From Mytilus galloprovincialis (Eukaryota > Mollusca > Bivalvia > Mytilida > Mytilidae), in assembly GCF_965363235.1 (NCBI RefSeq), contig NC_134846.1:76544724-76608723 (forward strand): DNA of 64,000 nucleotides. The letters are read 5' to 3'. The notes under the pieces were generated by a model, which saw only the letters and a program-made list of their open reading frames with translations, made no database searches and was not told the origin of the DNA. Within the stretch, counting starts at the first letter, position 1. Each line of letters begins with the position of its first letter. Of this stretch, positions 43,101-58,100 are shown piece by piece. Both the position numbers and the translations under genes were made by a program.

Positions 43101-46100
43101 TAAAGTTATTGTGCGAAAACCAAGAATAATGCTTATTTGGGCCCTTTTTTGGCCCCTAATTCCTAAACTGTTGAAACCAAAACTCCCAAAATCAATCCCA
43201 ACCGTTCTTTTGTGGTCATAAACCTTGTGTCAAAATTTCATAGATTTCTATTAACTTAAACTAAAGTTATAGTGCGAAAACCAAGAAAATGCTTATTTGG
43301 GCCCTTTTTGGCCCCTAATTCCTAAAATGTTGGGACCAAAACTCCCAAAATCAATACCAACCTTCCTTTTGTGGTCATAAACCTTGTGTTAAAATTTCAT
43401 AGATTTCCATTCACTTTTACTAAAGTTAGAGTGCGAAAACTAAAAGTATTCGGATGACGACGACGACGCCAACGTGATAGCAATATACGACGAAAAATTT
43501 TTCAAATTTTGCGGTCGTATAAAAAGCGTATTTCCACACTTGAGAAAACCCTGAAATATACTGATAAAAATTAAAATAATAGCTGCAAAAAATCTACCTT
43601 AGCTAATGGTTTAGCCATCAAATGTTGAGTTGCATTTTAAAACAAAAGGGACTAATTTAGTTAATAGTGTGACCAAATTATAACTTAATGAAAGAAAATA
43701 TAATTATGCAAATTTTTCGATTTACAACTCTTTTTTTTTTTTTTTTTTACATCTGAGTCATTTAAAAGATTCAAAATTTAGATTTAATATCATCAAACAG
43801 AGCAATTTAATTATTTTTTTTTAAATACATATACATGTGAAGCAGTCTGAAACCTCTTGGAAAGTTGTGTATTAGTTGGTTATTCTCCCATGACTTGGAA
43901 AGAAGATTTGATAATCAGTTTGTCTATTCAATAGAAGGTAGCCCATTGAAGTATGATAATGTATGTGGTTTATATTGAATATTATAATAATGATTACTCC
44001 CAATTACCACAAACCGTGCAAGACCCTCACAGGTAGTCAAAACTGGAAACAATGTCAGGGTTATGTCAACATACCAGTGGACCTATTACTCTGGATACAT
44101 AAAAAGTTGAAAAATGTCAGTGTCTCAGTACATCTTAATGATATAATGAAATATATTAAACTAAAAATAAAGCTTCTAATTTGTTTAAATTTCCTGAAAA
44201 TATATCATAGGAATTATTTTCATTATGAAGGAAATCCCAACTCCAGCAAAAGTGAAAGTCATTCATATTTTCAAATCAGTTTTAAAAATTTGATAAAGGT
44301 TAGTTATCATGTGATGTAATGCACAGACATGGCCTGACAATGGTCTGTAATAAACACATCATAGATTTATACGCAAAATGTTTGTTTGACTTTAAGAAGT
44401 GTGACTTTTGACCTCACTCCAACCAAAATGAATTATCACTCTTTAATCTACTGCATTTAAGACCCTGGAAGTGATAAACACCTGTTATTCAATTCATACT
44501 ATAAGTATAAATATGTAATTACCTAGCTGTGACTTTAAGCTAGGTCAGGTCAATAAAAAGGACCTGAATACCTATCTTTTATCAACAAATTTTGGTGATT
44601 TTAAATATCTAATTATCATTTAAAAGGAAAATTTAAGCAAATCTACCCATATTTACCAATTCAATTTTCATATTTTTATACATAGATCTACTTATTTTTT
44701 ACATATTTAAATATTCTACACATTTTTTTTTTTTTTTTTTTTATTTAACAGACCTTTTCAAAGTGTCCTAAAAATGATTAAGTAATGTCATCTGAATGTG
44801 GTTCATTGGATTCTAATACTACAGTAAAATATCTACAAGAATTGCACCAGAATATGCCATACAGATGTTATTTTAACTTTCTTTTTATTTAGGAGGAAGG
44901 GTATCATCTCAAAAGCCTCCAAATCACTCCTTTAAAAGAAACTTGTCCATGACCTTGTTTGGCTAATACAATTGTAAAAGTTTTCATGAAATTTACATTT
45001 CATGAAAGTCATATTGTCATACATGTGAACCATAAAATTATCCATACATCCACACATTCCAATATAACTTTAAGCATATCATTATATATATATCTGTTTT
45101 ATCTATTTCTTTTTAAAATACAGAGGAAATAGTCTCAAAGCAGCCACTGAAAATTCTAATGAAATTTTTATGTAACATTTTTTTTCATTGGCTAAAATTC
45201 AAAATCATTCATGATGTTTTGTGGATTTTTTTAGTAAGTCAAATTTATTCCTCTGTGCAAGCTCTAACTATTATTTCATTAAGTAATGTATTATAATCAG
45301 AATAATAGTACTCAAGGCCGTAACTAGGCATCTTATTTGAGTGAGGCAAAATAATTGAGCCGAGCGAAGCGAGGCGAAATTTTTTTTTAGAGGGTATGAA
45401 ATGAATCGTGCAAAATCCTGCATTCTAGGCATTTTTAGAGAGTTTGATAATGTTTTGAATTTGGACACTTTTTATATAATTTTTTTTTTATTTAAAGACT
45501 TTTGCTAACACCAAATTTTTAACAACTTTATTTAAATTTATATGCAAGATAATCATCCAAATTTCACTGATTTGAGTCTGCTGCCAGAACATAGAACAAA
45601 CATCAGTAGTCAGTAGAGTTTGCCAAATTTTTCTATGGCCGGTTCAGTCAAATCATTTCAGAATGATAATTTGGTCTGCTAATATCCTTATCGCGATGAA
45701 CATGGAGCATGGCAAGACCACACATTCTCTCGCCACTCATGCATGCTCTTTTCCAAGTTTTCAGTCGTTTCAGGGCAGTCTGTGTTTCTAAAGGTTGCAC
45801 ATTATCATAAACACAATGATCAATGTCTTCTTCCAATTCCTACTCCATCAGCAATTCTGTAGCAGCATCGGTAGTAACAGTTTTGTTTGCAAAAGGGAAT
45901 TCAGCTTTTCTGTAAGCACCATCATACAGTCGCAGTTACAAAATATTAAACTCACTTTTATGCTGACAAAGAGTAGACAAACTAGGGGTAGAATGAGATA
46001 ATATACATTTTATGATTCTATCTATAGAGTAAGTATATATGATATGGGTACAGGGGAATTGGAATGGAGTTTTTGACGTTTACATGTAGGTCCGTAATTT

Positions 46101-49100
46101 CAAATTATTTCTGGAAATGGTTGGTGGTATTTTAGTTCCAGAATCTATAAACTTTAGGGGTTGGGGTGTCCTTTTCCGAAAACCCGAATATAAAGAAACG
46201 AAATTCCATAGTCCCGAATAAGTAAAGACAAAATCCTGTGTTTAAGGTTCTACCATTCCTCAATAATATCAAATTGGAATATGGGATATATTCTTTAAAT
46301 TTTTAAGGTTAAAGAAACATGGATAAAACCTGATCCATGAAATTAATACGCAGACAGGACTGCCCCCTTGCGATGCCCAGTACTTGATTTGTCAAAAGTT
46401 GGTGAAAAACGGAGATATGAAAACGCAGACAGGACTGCCCCCTTCCGAAGACCTGTACTTGATTTGTCAGTCTACTTATCGTTTGTGGATTGTTCTAATG
46501 AAGTTATATGCAATACTCAAACTCTGTGCTAAAAAAAACTAGTTTACTAGAATTATTCCTTCTTTACCTTCAGTGTCGCTTTTCCTTTTTCTACAAGAGC
46601 CTGTTTTTAACTAGAGATCCATGATGATTATCGTTACTAGGTTAATGTAATCGAGAAACATCACCCGTTGAGATTCTGAGTTATATCCAGGAAGAATGGT
46701 TTAAAAGGAATTATGGCAAGTTATAGAAATTAAGGTTGAGACAGAACAACAAATGACTTTTTTATTGATAAATATGTATTAAAAAAAATCAGTGTTGAAA
46801 TTTTAGTGAGGCAATTGCCTCACTTGCCTCAAGGGTAGTTACGGCCTTGGTACTGTAGTTAAAGAGTTGCCACCCTCAATTTTGACAGTCGCAAATTTCA
46901 GTTTTACTGTCTTTGCTACACGTCACCAGTAAAACTGCATTTGAGACTGTCAAATCAACAATTGACAGTAGCAGCTCTTCAACTACAGTACTGTTATTCC
47001 CTAAATGCATGTGGTGCAAAATGTCTCAGACAATAATTATAATCTCTGATCATCAATTTCTCAAAAAAAATCCCCAAAGGCAAAAAAATGATACATGAGA
47101 TAAGAACTAGTAGGCAAAGCAGTGTGAGATAGGGCTGAGATTATTATTTATTTTTCAGACATAATTTTTTTAAAACAAAATCACTGCTCATCATTAATCC
47201 ATTCTAGAGTACAATATTGCTAAGATGATATTATATTTTACTGGTTAAATTCATTTATTGTTATGGGTACTTAATTCTATACTGGTAGTTTAGTTAAATT
47301 TGTATCCTCTTGATATGGTACTTGATTTTGTGGGCCATGCCTATGTGAAATTTGCATTTTGTTAAAAACTATTCTTGGGTTTCATCATACTAACTAGGTT
47401 GCTACTAGTATTACAATATCATTACATATTGGAGTTATTCACCATCCATTTAAACTTTTTTTGTTTGTATCTAGTTTTTGACAGTTTTTGATAAATAAAA
47501 GTCAAATATGGATTATTAGTTTATATATATAGTTTTGGTTAACCTAAGGTAAAACACCTGCATATTGGCCTGAGTTTTTAATACACCAATACAGTAATAC
47601 AGTTAAATTTTATTTAGCCTGTAAATTGACCTAAGGAACTTTGGAACTTTGTTTACATTTTCAACTTCTACAGTTAGATTTCATTTAGCCTGTATTTTGA
47701 CCTAAGGAACTTTGGAACTTTGCTTAGATTTTCAACTTCTGTATCTTGTAATAGTATATCTGCCTTTCTGTAAATAGCATTACATTCTAATCTAGGTTAT
47801 CTTGAACTCTTTAAATAGATGCATACCTTGTTTTTAAAGTATTAAAGGTAACATTTACAGGTATGTAGGACAATGACCAAGAAAAGTGATCTAAATAAAA
47901 ACTTTTTATTTCAATATACGATAAATAACCAAGTTATTTGTATATATGTACATGTAACATAATTTTAATTAAACTTATACATGGGATAAACCTCAGGAAG
48001 ACAGCAACCAAGTCATAAACAGCAACTAAAAATGAACATACAGCAGTTTTCTTCTGATATGATCAGAGAAGATGAGCAGAGGACCTGTAATGTCATCTGG
48101 GGTCAGTCAGCCACCAACAAGAGCATTCATGGATGACAGCAAAGTCAGTCCTTGAAGGCAAGTGGGTGTTACAAGATCTAGGTGAGCTTATAGACTGGGC
48201 ACGTATGAACTTCAAGCCATCAAAGTCAAGGAGTCTGATATTAAAGAAAGGAAAGGTGCAGGACAGAAAGATCATGATTGGAGGAGACATCATCCAACAA
48301 ACATGGAGAAACCAGTCAAAAGCTTGGGCAAGTGGTTTAGAGACTCCTTGAACAAAATAGACAGTGTAGATGAGATGGTATCACAGACAGGGAAGTGGAT
48401 TGACATTATTGACAAGTCTGGTTTACCTGGGAACAAGGCGTGGTGCTACCAGCATGGAATATTAACAAGGATAACATGGCCTCTGTTAATGTAAGAAGTA
48501 CCTCTAACCAAGGTTGAAAGTTTAGAGAGGATGTTCAACAGACACTTACGCAAATGGCTAGGGGTTCCAAAGAGTTTTAGCAGCATTGGCATGTACAGTA
48601 CCAGTTCAAAACTTCAACTACCACTGTCTTCTATTACAGAGGAGTTTAAAGTCACCAAAACCAGACAAGTTATGATGCTAAGAGACAGTAAAGATGACAA
48701 GGTGAAAGAGGTAAATGTTGATGTCAGGACAGGAAGGAAATGGGTGGCCAAGAGCATTGTTGAAGATGCAGAGAGCCGATTAAGACATAGAGACATCAGG
48801 GCAACTTGGTTTTGGCAACATTCAGCAACCATTATGGCAGTCAGCAGATGCAAGACATAGAAGGGAACTTGTTCAGCAAGAAGTTCGTCGTGGAAAAGAA
48901 GAAGATTGACAAGTAAGAGCTGTCAGTATGAAACAACAAGCACAATATATGAAATGGGAAATGGCAAGACCAAGAAAGATCAGTTGGCATGAGATGCGAT
49001 GAATGGACGGCAAGAAGATGAGCTTCTTACTAAGATCAGTAAACAACGTACTACCAACACTTACAAACCTTACAAAGTGGAAACTGATTGAAGGCACTAG

Positions 49101-52100
49101 TTGTAAGTTGTGTGTTACACTAGCAAACCTAGAACATGCTTTGTTGTCTTGCAGGACAGCTCTGAAGGATGGCAGGTACACATGGCGTCATGACCAAGTA
49201 CTTCGAGAAATAGCAGCAGTCTTGGACACACAGAGAAAGAAGAAGACTAAGATTGAGAAGTTCAATTGCTTAAGTTCATCAACTTCATCAAAGGTCAGGA
49301 GGACAGTCATCAAAAAACACATACAGCAAAGCCAGTGGTATTCTAGCAACAGCGAATGACTGGGAGATGCAAGCCAATATTGTGGGAAAGACCACCTTCC
49401 CAAGAGAGATTATAACAACAATCCTCCGACCAGACATTGTGCTGTGGTCCAGAATCAGCAGATAGGTCATATGTGTAGAGCTTACAGTGCCATGGGAATC
49501 AAGACTGGAAGAAGCCCATGAGAGAAAGCTTGCCAAGTACCAGATATTAGTAACAGACATCCGAGAGAAGAATTGGAGGACAAGGTATTTTCCAGTTGAG
49601 GTAGGCTGTAGAGGCTTGTTTCTCAAACATTGTGGAGAGCCTTTGGGTCCCTAGGACTAACTGGACCAGTAAGAAGAAGCTTGGTTGGAAAAGTTGGGAC
49701 ACAGGCAGAGGAAGCTTCTGGTTGGGTAAGGAGGAAGAAGAGCAGTGGAAGAGTTAGCTGTTTCCTGGCTGAGTCTGATCAACTCAGTCGGCGCACCCCT
49801 GGAGATTGTCGTGGACAGCGCAGAAACAGTCGAGAAGAGGGGATCCACCCGATGATGGAACCAACTGAGCAGTGGAAACACTGTATTTAAGGTATGATGA
49901 TGTTGATGGATGGTTGTTTTTTACAGGTCCATGCAGTGACAAATTCAATGCATATTCAAGATGATAACATGCTACTATGATTTGAATATGAACCCTCATA
50001 TAGACATGTTGAGCCAAATTTATAACATGTGAGTACTCTCAGATCTGTTCCTAGTGTCTTTTTGTTGTCGGGATGTACAAGTACCCGGCCACATCCACTA
50101 GTATTTTTGTCCATCTGATGAGTTACGCCTTTTTCAACTGATTTTTATAGTTCGTTCTTATATTGTACTGTTATACTACTGTCCCAGGTAAGAGGGAGGG
50201 TTGGGATCCCGCTAACATGTTAAAACCCACCACATTATTTATGTATGTGTCTGACCCAAGTCAGGAGCCTGTAATTCAGTGGTTGTCGTTTGTTTATGTG
50301 TTACATATTTGTTTCTCGCTCATTTTCTTATATAAATAGGGCCGTTAGTTTTCTCATTTGAATTGTTTTACATTGTCAAATTGCCTTTTATAGTTGACTA
50401 TGCAGTATGAGCTTTGCTCATTGTTGAAGGCCATACAGTGACCTGTAGTTGTTAATTTCTGTTTTATTTTGGTCTCTTGTGGACAGTTGTCTCATTGGCA
50501 ATCATACCACATCTTCTTTTTTATAGTTCAAACGCAGACATTGTTCCCTACTCAAACACTTTATTCAGACTCTGAGGCCAACCCAAACCTTGCTCTTACT
50601 CCTTAATATTACAGGCAAGGCAGAGATGTAACTGATATCAATTTTAAAGTCTTAGGTTTGATCTGGCCAGGGATCAAACCCATTTTTCCCTCACTCAAGG
50701 CCAGCACACTGCCATAAGACCACAAAGTAGGTTTTAATAATAAGTTTGAGTATGTAACCTGAAACATTGAAAGTTCAAATTGACAATAATAAAAAAATCT
50801 AGAGCTGTTTGCATAGGAGGACCAATTATATGGATTTCAATTGTTGCTGTGAATTTCAGTATTGCGACAATGACATTTTAAGATGTTAGGCTTTCAGTCA
50901 AACATGTATCAATGTTAAAGGTCAATCAACTTCATAGGGGTCAAAGGTCCTAGCAACAATCACCTAACTTGACAAATTACATTCCCATAATGCATCTGCA
51001 CAGTTTATATACCATAAGTAACAGTTTTGCCCCAACACACAATTAACTATCAAAGGAGTCAGGGTCAAGGTCAGAATGACTTTATAATTAGTATTTGACA
51101 CATACCATTCTCATGATGCATCTGCATAAAAAATATCAAAATTAGTGCTTTAAATGTTTAAAAGTTATGCACAGAATACAGCCAATGTTTTACTATCATA
51201 GATTTTTTAAAGGTCAAAATCAATGATATAACAATTTTTTAAAAAAAATCATCAAAATAGAAACCAGTTAATTATAACCAGTTAATTATTAAAAATAAGT
51301 GCTTGACTTCTGATCCCTAAAATGGGGGGAAGGTCATGTCAATCCTTTCTTATGGATATCTTGGTTGTTTATCATATGAGCTGAGTTGGTCAGGAATCAA
51401 CCTTATGCAAACAAATAGCAATACATCTGTTAACCTATTTTGATTTTTTTTTGTGTTGAAAAAATCTCAATGCAAAGTCTATAACTGTTTGAAATTGATT
51501 TCATATGTGAACCCTACAAAATAAACCAAACTTCAACTTTTATTGATATTCAAACCTTCTTAAATCAATCAAAGTCATATAGATGTACATATATTATTGG
51601 ACTTGGATAAAGTCAATGATGTACATATATTATTGGACTTGGATAAAGTCAATGATGTACATATATTATTGGACTTGGATAAAGTCAATGATGTACATAT
51701 ATTATTGGACTTGGATAAAGTCAATGATGTACATATATTATTGGACTTGGATAAAGTCAATGATGTACATATATTATTGAACTTGGATAAAGTCATATAG
51801 ATGTACATATATTATTGGACTTGGATAAAGTCAAATACATGTACATATATTATTGGACTTGGATAAAGTCAATGATGTACATATATTATTGGACTTGGAT
51901 AAAGTCAATGATGTACATATATTATTGAACTTGGATAAAGTCATATAGATGTACATATATTATTGGACTTGGATAAAGTCAAATACATGTACATATATTA
52001 TTGAACTTGGATAAGGTCTTTTTATATCCGACCCAGCTCATATATATTGAAATATATTTTTTTTAATTATATCACTTTTATTTAGACTTTAAATTGAATG

Positions 52101-55100
52101 AACATAGTAAATGCTTAATCTCTTCCTCTAGTCAAAACATTTCAATTTATGGCATAATTAAGTATCCAAAAAAAATCAATTGAACAATTCCATGTTATCA
52201 CAAACTAAAGACAACTTGTAGAAATCTAGACTAACATCCTAAATTTTACGGTGATATTGTACTTACAAAGCGCGGAAATCACTATGTGATCCGTGTAAAC
52301 TCATCGAACCTTTAAACAAACTTATAAGTAAGGGTTATTGTACCAATATTGTAATTAGATCTCTGAATATAGTTTACATTGGCACTAATATCGATTTTGT
52401 CATTAGCAAATTAAAACATAACTAAATTGTATCTTTTTATGAGGCGGGATGTATAGAGACACACACACTTTAATTTTTATCTCTAAAGAAGTTGCTCCTC
52501 ACTATCCTACTACCTGTCGATACATTTATTTTTGGCATTGCACAAGTCATGTCTTCTCTGACTGTTCATGACGTTAAAATACTAAATCCCTGGGATGTGT
52601 TTTAGTTGATTTTAGTATCTGATGCATGATTTTTTATTATTAATTGTTTTTGGCTTTTAACTAGCTGTCAGTAACTGCGAGTACTCTCAAATTATACTTT
52701 CTTGTTAATTTGACCTGTTGATGCTATTTGTAATGCTTTTTTGTTATTTTATATTAATATGGATCTTGTCTATATACCAGCTTTGATTATTTGGAATATC
52801 TACTTATTTTCACTTCTGTGTACTACATTTGTATGAACATCAAGATTATTCTCCCTAAATCTGTACAGGAACGTTTTATCCAGCTCTAATTGTATAGTTT
52901 TATTGTTGATATTCATTAAAAAGGGAGAAGATTTGGTACCATTAAAACGTTTAATCCCGCTGCAAATGTTTGCACCTGTCCTAAGTCAGGAATCTGATGT
53001 ACAGTAGTTGTCGTTTGTTTATGTAATTTATACGTGTTTCTGGTTTCTCGTTTTTCAAGTAGATTAGACTGTTGGTTTTTCCGTTTGAATGGTTTTACAC
53101 TAGTAATTTTGGGGCCCTTTATAGCTTGTTTTTTAGTGTGAGCCAAGGCTCCATGTTGAAGGCCGTACATTGACCTATAATGATTTACTTTATAAATTGT
53201 AATTTGGATGAAGAGTTGTCTCATAGGCACTCACACCACATCTTCCTATATCTATAAATCAAAAGAACATGCTCAATCTTTCTTTGAATAAGAAACTTCA
53301 GATTTCCTTTAAGTTAATCATTGAACTAGTGGACTTTGGTCCATACATTTGGAAAGGATTAAACTGAGAAAGTCCAGACTAATTTTGATTGGCTAGCCAA
53401 AGTTGATTATTCAGTTACAATTTTCTTCATGTAGATAATGCATGATGGCTGAGTATAAAGTCATCTGTATTTTGTAACTTGCTTTTATCTTAATCATAAT
53501 AAAGGTCAAAAATTCATGATCGTAGTATCTTATATTTAGAGCATTTATAAACCATATCCCTATCTATAACCCATGCATTTTTTTTCAAATGAGTTTATCT
53601 TGTGTAAACTAAAGATCTGATTTTTTTTATCCTTGTTTGGAAATGGTACATATTACAACCTCAATTTTAATCTAATGATCAAATGTTTATTTGGAAGTCA
53701 AATACTTATATATTTCATCATGTTCTATAACATACATTTGCATGCTTCAGAGTTTTATAATAATAATAATAAATTCTTTATTTAAAGAGGGTAAAAACAC
53801 TTAGTTATAATAAACTAATCTTCCCCGAGGCCCTCATAGAAAGGTTTGACCAGAACTTACTGTTTTTAAATCCTAAATTTTGCAAACAATTAGATTTATT
53901 GTTTAATTGTTGTTTTAATGCCGATTTCAGCACTATTGTGTATATTTTGGATGCCAGCTTAAATTGGTTGAAGGAAACTGAGAACAGAGAACACCACAGA
54001 CCTTTGGCATGAAAAGTGGCAATCCAAGCTATTTAAGATTGAAGTCAAACTCAACTTAAATGTGTGGATTGTAAACTCACAACCTCATTGTTAACCCTCA
54101 AGTGATACAGTAGATAAACTATTTAGACGACTCGGCCATAACAACAAATTTAACATTACTGCAGACCCAAGACCACAATTAATGACCCCTCTTTCCGTTG
54201 TCTACAAATATAGTGGCTTTTAATTAAAGTGTATTTTTTCTTAATTTTTTTACTTTCCATTCCTTATTCCTTATACCTGTAGTTATATTTTACATGGATG
54301 CATCTTGTTTATGAATACTAAGAGAATAAGTTTTTAGAATGCATGCATAGAGAGGTGAAATAAATTTTTGGTACTTGTCTTTTAACTGGTTTTAATATTG
54401 AAAGAGTGATTAGGCCAGGTGCAAAAAGGTAATATTTACAGTTTTCAGAACATCTCTTGACTTGTCCATATGAGTATGGATGTGTTTTGGCTAAATTTGT
54501 AAGATACTGGAGAGCAATCATTTCTGATTGTCGGATATATTTTTGGACTAGTACTGTACTTAACACACACAAAATATTTGAAAAAAAGATTTATTGCATT
54601 TTTTAATGAGTTAAAACGTTATAAAGAATTAATAGAGGAATTTAATTGTGGTCTGTGACCTGCAAGTCAAGAAGCAGGTCCAATAAGCCCTACAGCCTAG
54701 CATCAAACTATGATAAAATGGCTGTACTACAAATGTATCCTTACTAACTAAAAAAATAGAAAATGGGTCTGTTTTTTAATCTATACATCAGTCATTTTAT
54801 GAAGACAAAATTCGCAAAAATTTCAATTTCTCAATAAATTCAATGAAATACCCAGTAGGTCAATTTGAATTTGGTTTTAGCACTGGAAACATAAAACGCA
54901 TGAATCATACACGAGGGATCTTTTAACATTATGTTTGTTATAACAAATCATCTGAATTGAATATTTTGTTTATCAAACCCTGCTTTCTAAGTTTCCAGGA
55001 CCAAAGTATGGTTGAAACCCGGAAAATTTTGTCATAACAGGCTGAAGATACGAAGGGGACATACACACTTTATACGTCAAAGATACACACTGACAACACC

Positions 55101-58100
55101 ATGGAAACAAGAATGTGTCCAAAGTACACTGATGCTCCACTCGCAATATCATTTTCTATGTTCAGTGGATCATGAAATTGGGGTCAAAACTCTAATTTTG
55201 CATTATAATTAGAAAGATCATATCATAGGGAACACGTGTACCAAGTTTCCAGTTGATTGGACTAAAGCTTAATCAAAAACTACCTTGACCAAAAACTTTA
55301 ACCTGAATCAGGACAGACAGACGAACCTATGAACAAACAGATGGACAAAAACAGATGGACAAACAGACCCACAGACTTGAAAACATAATGCCCCTCTACT
55401 ATTGTAGGTGGGGCAAAAAAAAAGTGAACAAAGACGTTAGGAAAAGAAACACATAAAAAACTAAAGACTGGACAACTGGAACCCACACAAAAAACAACAA
55501 AAGTCTCTGGTGCTCGTGAATATTAAAGAGATCTATATCCACAGGTTTGAACTTGTCATGTAGCTTGAGGTAAGTACAAATTAAGTGATGTATCAAGGTA
55601 TGCGTATGATATTTTTCCAAGTTAAGTGCTTGAGATATAATTCATGATATTTGACAGACTTTGCAGTACTGTATCTGTGGTTTCCTTTATTTCAAGTTTG
55701 ATGGGATAGATTGGTTTAACAAAGTCAAAAACTTTTTATTTAGTGGGAGGACATTGTCTATACAGCAAAAGCTGAACTTAAAAGATGATACCGGCTTATA
55801 TGAATAAAGGAACAAGTTTGCAGAAGGAACACAGTTGGTTCACAAGTAATGCAGATTAATTGCAGCATATTTGTTTTCAATAAAAGTAATCTGGCATCAA
55901 CAAAATGTTTCAGAGATTTTTTGTTTGAATCAGAATGATTTTTTACAAAGAATAATTCTGTGTTGATATAAAACTTGTGTCTTTTCACTTGTATTATTGA
56001 ATAAATATTCAATGGGATCGTTAAATTCCTTCTAAGAGAAATCATTCATTGATTAATTAACCTAACAAAAAAAATCTTCTAAGTAGATGAAAATACATGT
56101 ACTGCATGTGATGTTGTATTTAGTAAATATACAGTAAATTCAGAAATAACTGTGTGCATTCATTTTTGCGATTTTCTCATTTTAGACTAAAATGCGATAT
56201 CAATTTTTGCAATATTGAGAAAAATTCTGTTTAATTCATATAAAACAAGAATGTGTTCCTAGTACATGAATGCCCCATCCACACTATCATTTTCTATGTT
56301 CAGTGGAACGTGAAAATGGGGTATAATTTCTAATTTGGCATTAAAATTAGAAAGATCATATCTAAGGGAACATGTTTACTAAGTTTCAAGTTGATTGGAC
56401 TTCCACTTCATCAAAATCTACCTCGACCAAAAACTTTAACCTGAAGCAGGACAGACGGACGGATGGCCAGACGGACAGATGAACAGATGGACGAACAAAC
56501 AAACGAACGGACGCACAGACCAGAAAACATAATGCCCATAAGTGGGGCATAAAAATTCAAAATGTATGCTTTATCTATTGCGATTGTATCCCTGTCACAT
56601 TTTTAGCAATAATAACTGAATTTACAGTGGATTAATATAGTATATTGATTCCGTACCCCTGCACCAAAGGCAAGGACATACACAACTCCTGGTAAAATCA
56701 TGTCGGCCAGGTCAGAGACTGATATGTCTTCTGTGGAAAAGAATCCAGTACCAACACCAAGGTCAAGGACTCAGACTGCAACAGTAACATCTGCAAGATC
56801 CATGCATGGACTGAACAAAGTGGGCACACCTAAAAATACTCCACAGTATAATCCTCGCCATAGAAGGTCAAGGTCATCCAATGCTGAGATATGGTTGGAT
56901 CACAGACCTCCAGGATCAGTAGAACTTGGCACTGTTTTACAACCAAAACTTAAGAAGAAGAAATCTGTGTCTAAGCTAGAGGTTAAGGATACTAAGGAGG
57001 CTACCAAGTATATCCTCACTCATCAAGATATAGATTCAGCAGGAGAATTAGAAACCAAACTAATATCAAGGGAAACATGTTACCAACAGCTGGTGGTGGA
57101 ACTGCCGTGGTATTTAATGATGTAGAGACTCTAAAACAGATATCCCCAGGTAGTAGGAAGAGACGTAGTTCTTGTCCACAGCTTACGGACTATGATGGAG
57201 ACTGGACAGATGTGGAAGATAGATGTGAAATAGCCATTGAAGGTCTAGGAAGATAAGTAGAGGAACAGAAAAAGTATCTAGAGTGTAGATATGTGTTGTA
57301 TAGACAGAATGTGATCTTAACATATCCAAATACAAAGTCTGCAAAAAGAAGGATTATGTAGAGGACTGCCCTGATGATTCTTGATAAAATCATGTCTTTA
57401 GTAATTTTACAAAAATTAAAAGGGGCATTCATTGTTTAAATATTTCCTCTTATACATTTTGCTGAACTGATAATGATGTAGCATTTGTTGTGATGTGCAG
57501 TACAATTTTGTAAATTTCCCATGATTCAATAATGTTTTAACTTAACTAATTCATGAAATCATTCTATAGATTCAAACTATTTGCCTTTTGTTTCCTCCTG
57601 TGTCATTCCATTCCTTGTTAACCTTATATCATATAAGAAATTGAAAAGTTTATAGAATCAGGAGGTTTTGAAAATTTGTCAATTGAACATCTTATATCCC
57701 ATGAAATGGAACAGATCTGTACAAGATAAACACAATGAGAAAATGATATACATGTACATATGTGACCAGCCACGACATATCCAGGCTTATGGAGGTAGAA
57801 CGTCATTGTGAGAAAAACGCCGTTAACTATATGTGACTAGCCACTTCCGGGCTTAGGAGGGTACATTGTCTAAAATTTGCTTTTTGTATATTTACCTAGA
57901 ATATTCCGAAACAAAACTCTCTGTCATGGTATTATGACATATTTGTTGTAATAGCAATGAAACGAGTCATTTCGAATACCGGTGTGAAAATGAGACTGTT
58001 CTATGACAACTTTTATTTATTGAAGGCACTAATATATAAAACACAAAATTATTGTATTTATTGGCTCTTAGTGATGTTCAATAGCGTATTTGAATAAAAC

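Noticed and set aside
43850..43960. Minus-strand FPR-like codons near 43860 as an alternative UBX exon
   Set aside because: No splice sites, stop codons nearby and no UBX pattern; 33951-34109 fits fully.
49657..49881. Minus-strand ORFs opposite the LINE fossil (also 48614, 48873, 49188, 49288)
   Set aside because: Shadows of the plus-strand RT/RLE coding sequence, which has recognisable motifs.
51575..51808. Repetitive ORFs on both strands of the 36-bp array
   Set aside because: 36 is a multiple of 3, so frames stay open by arithmetic; no flanking gene structure.
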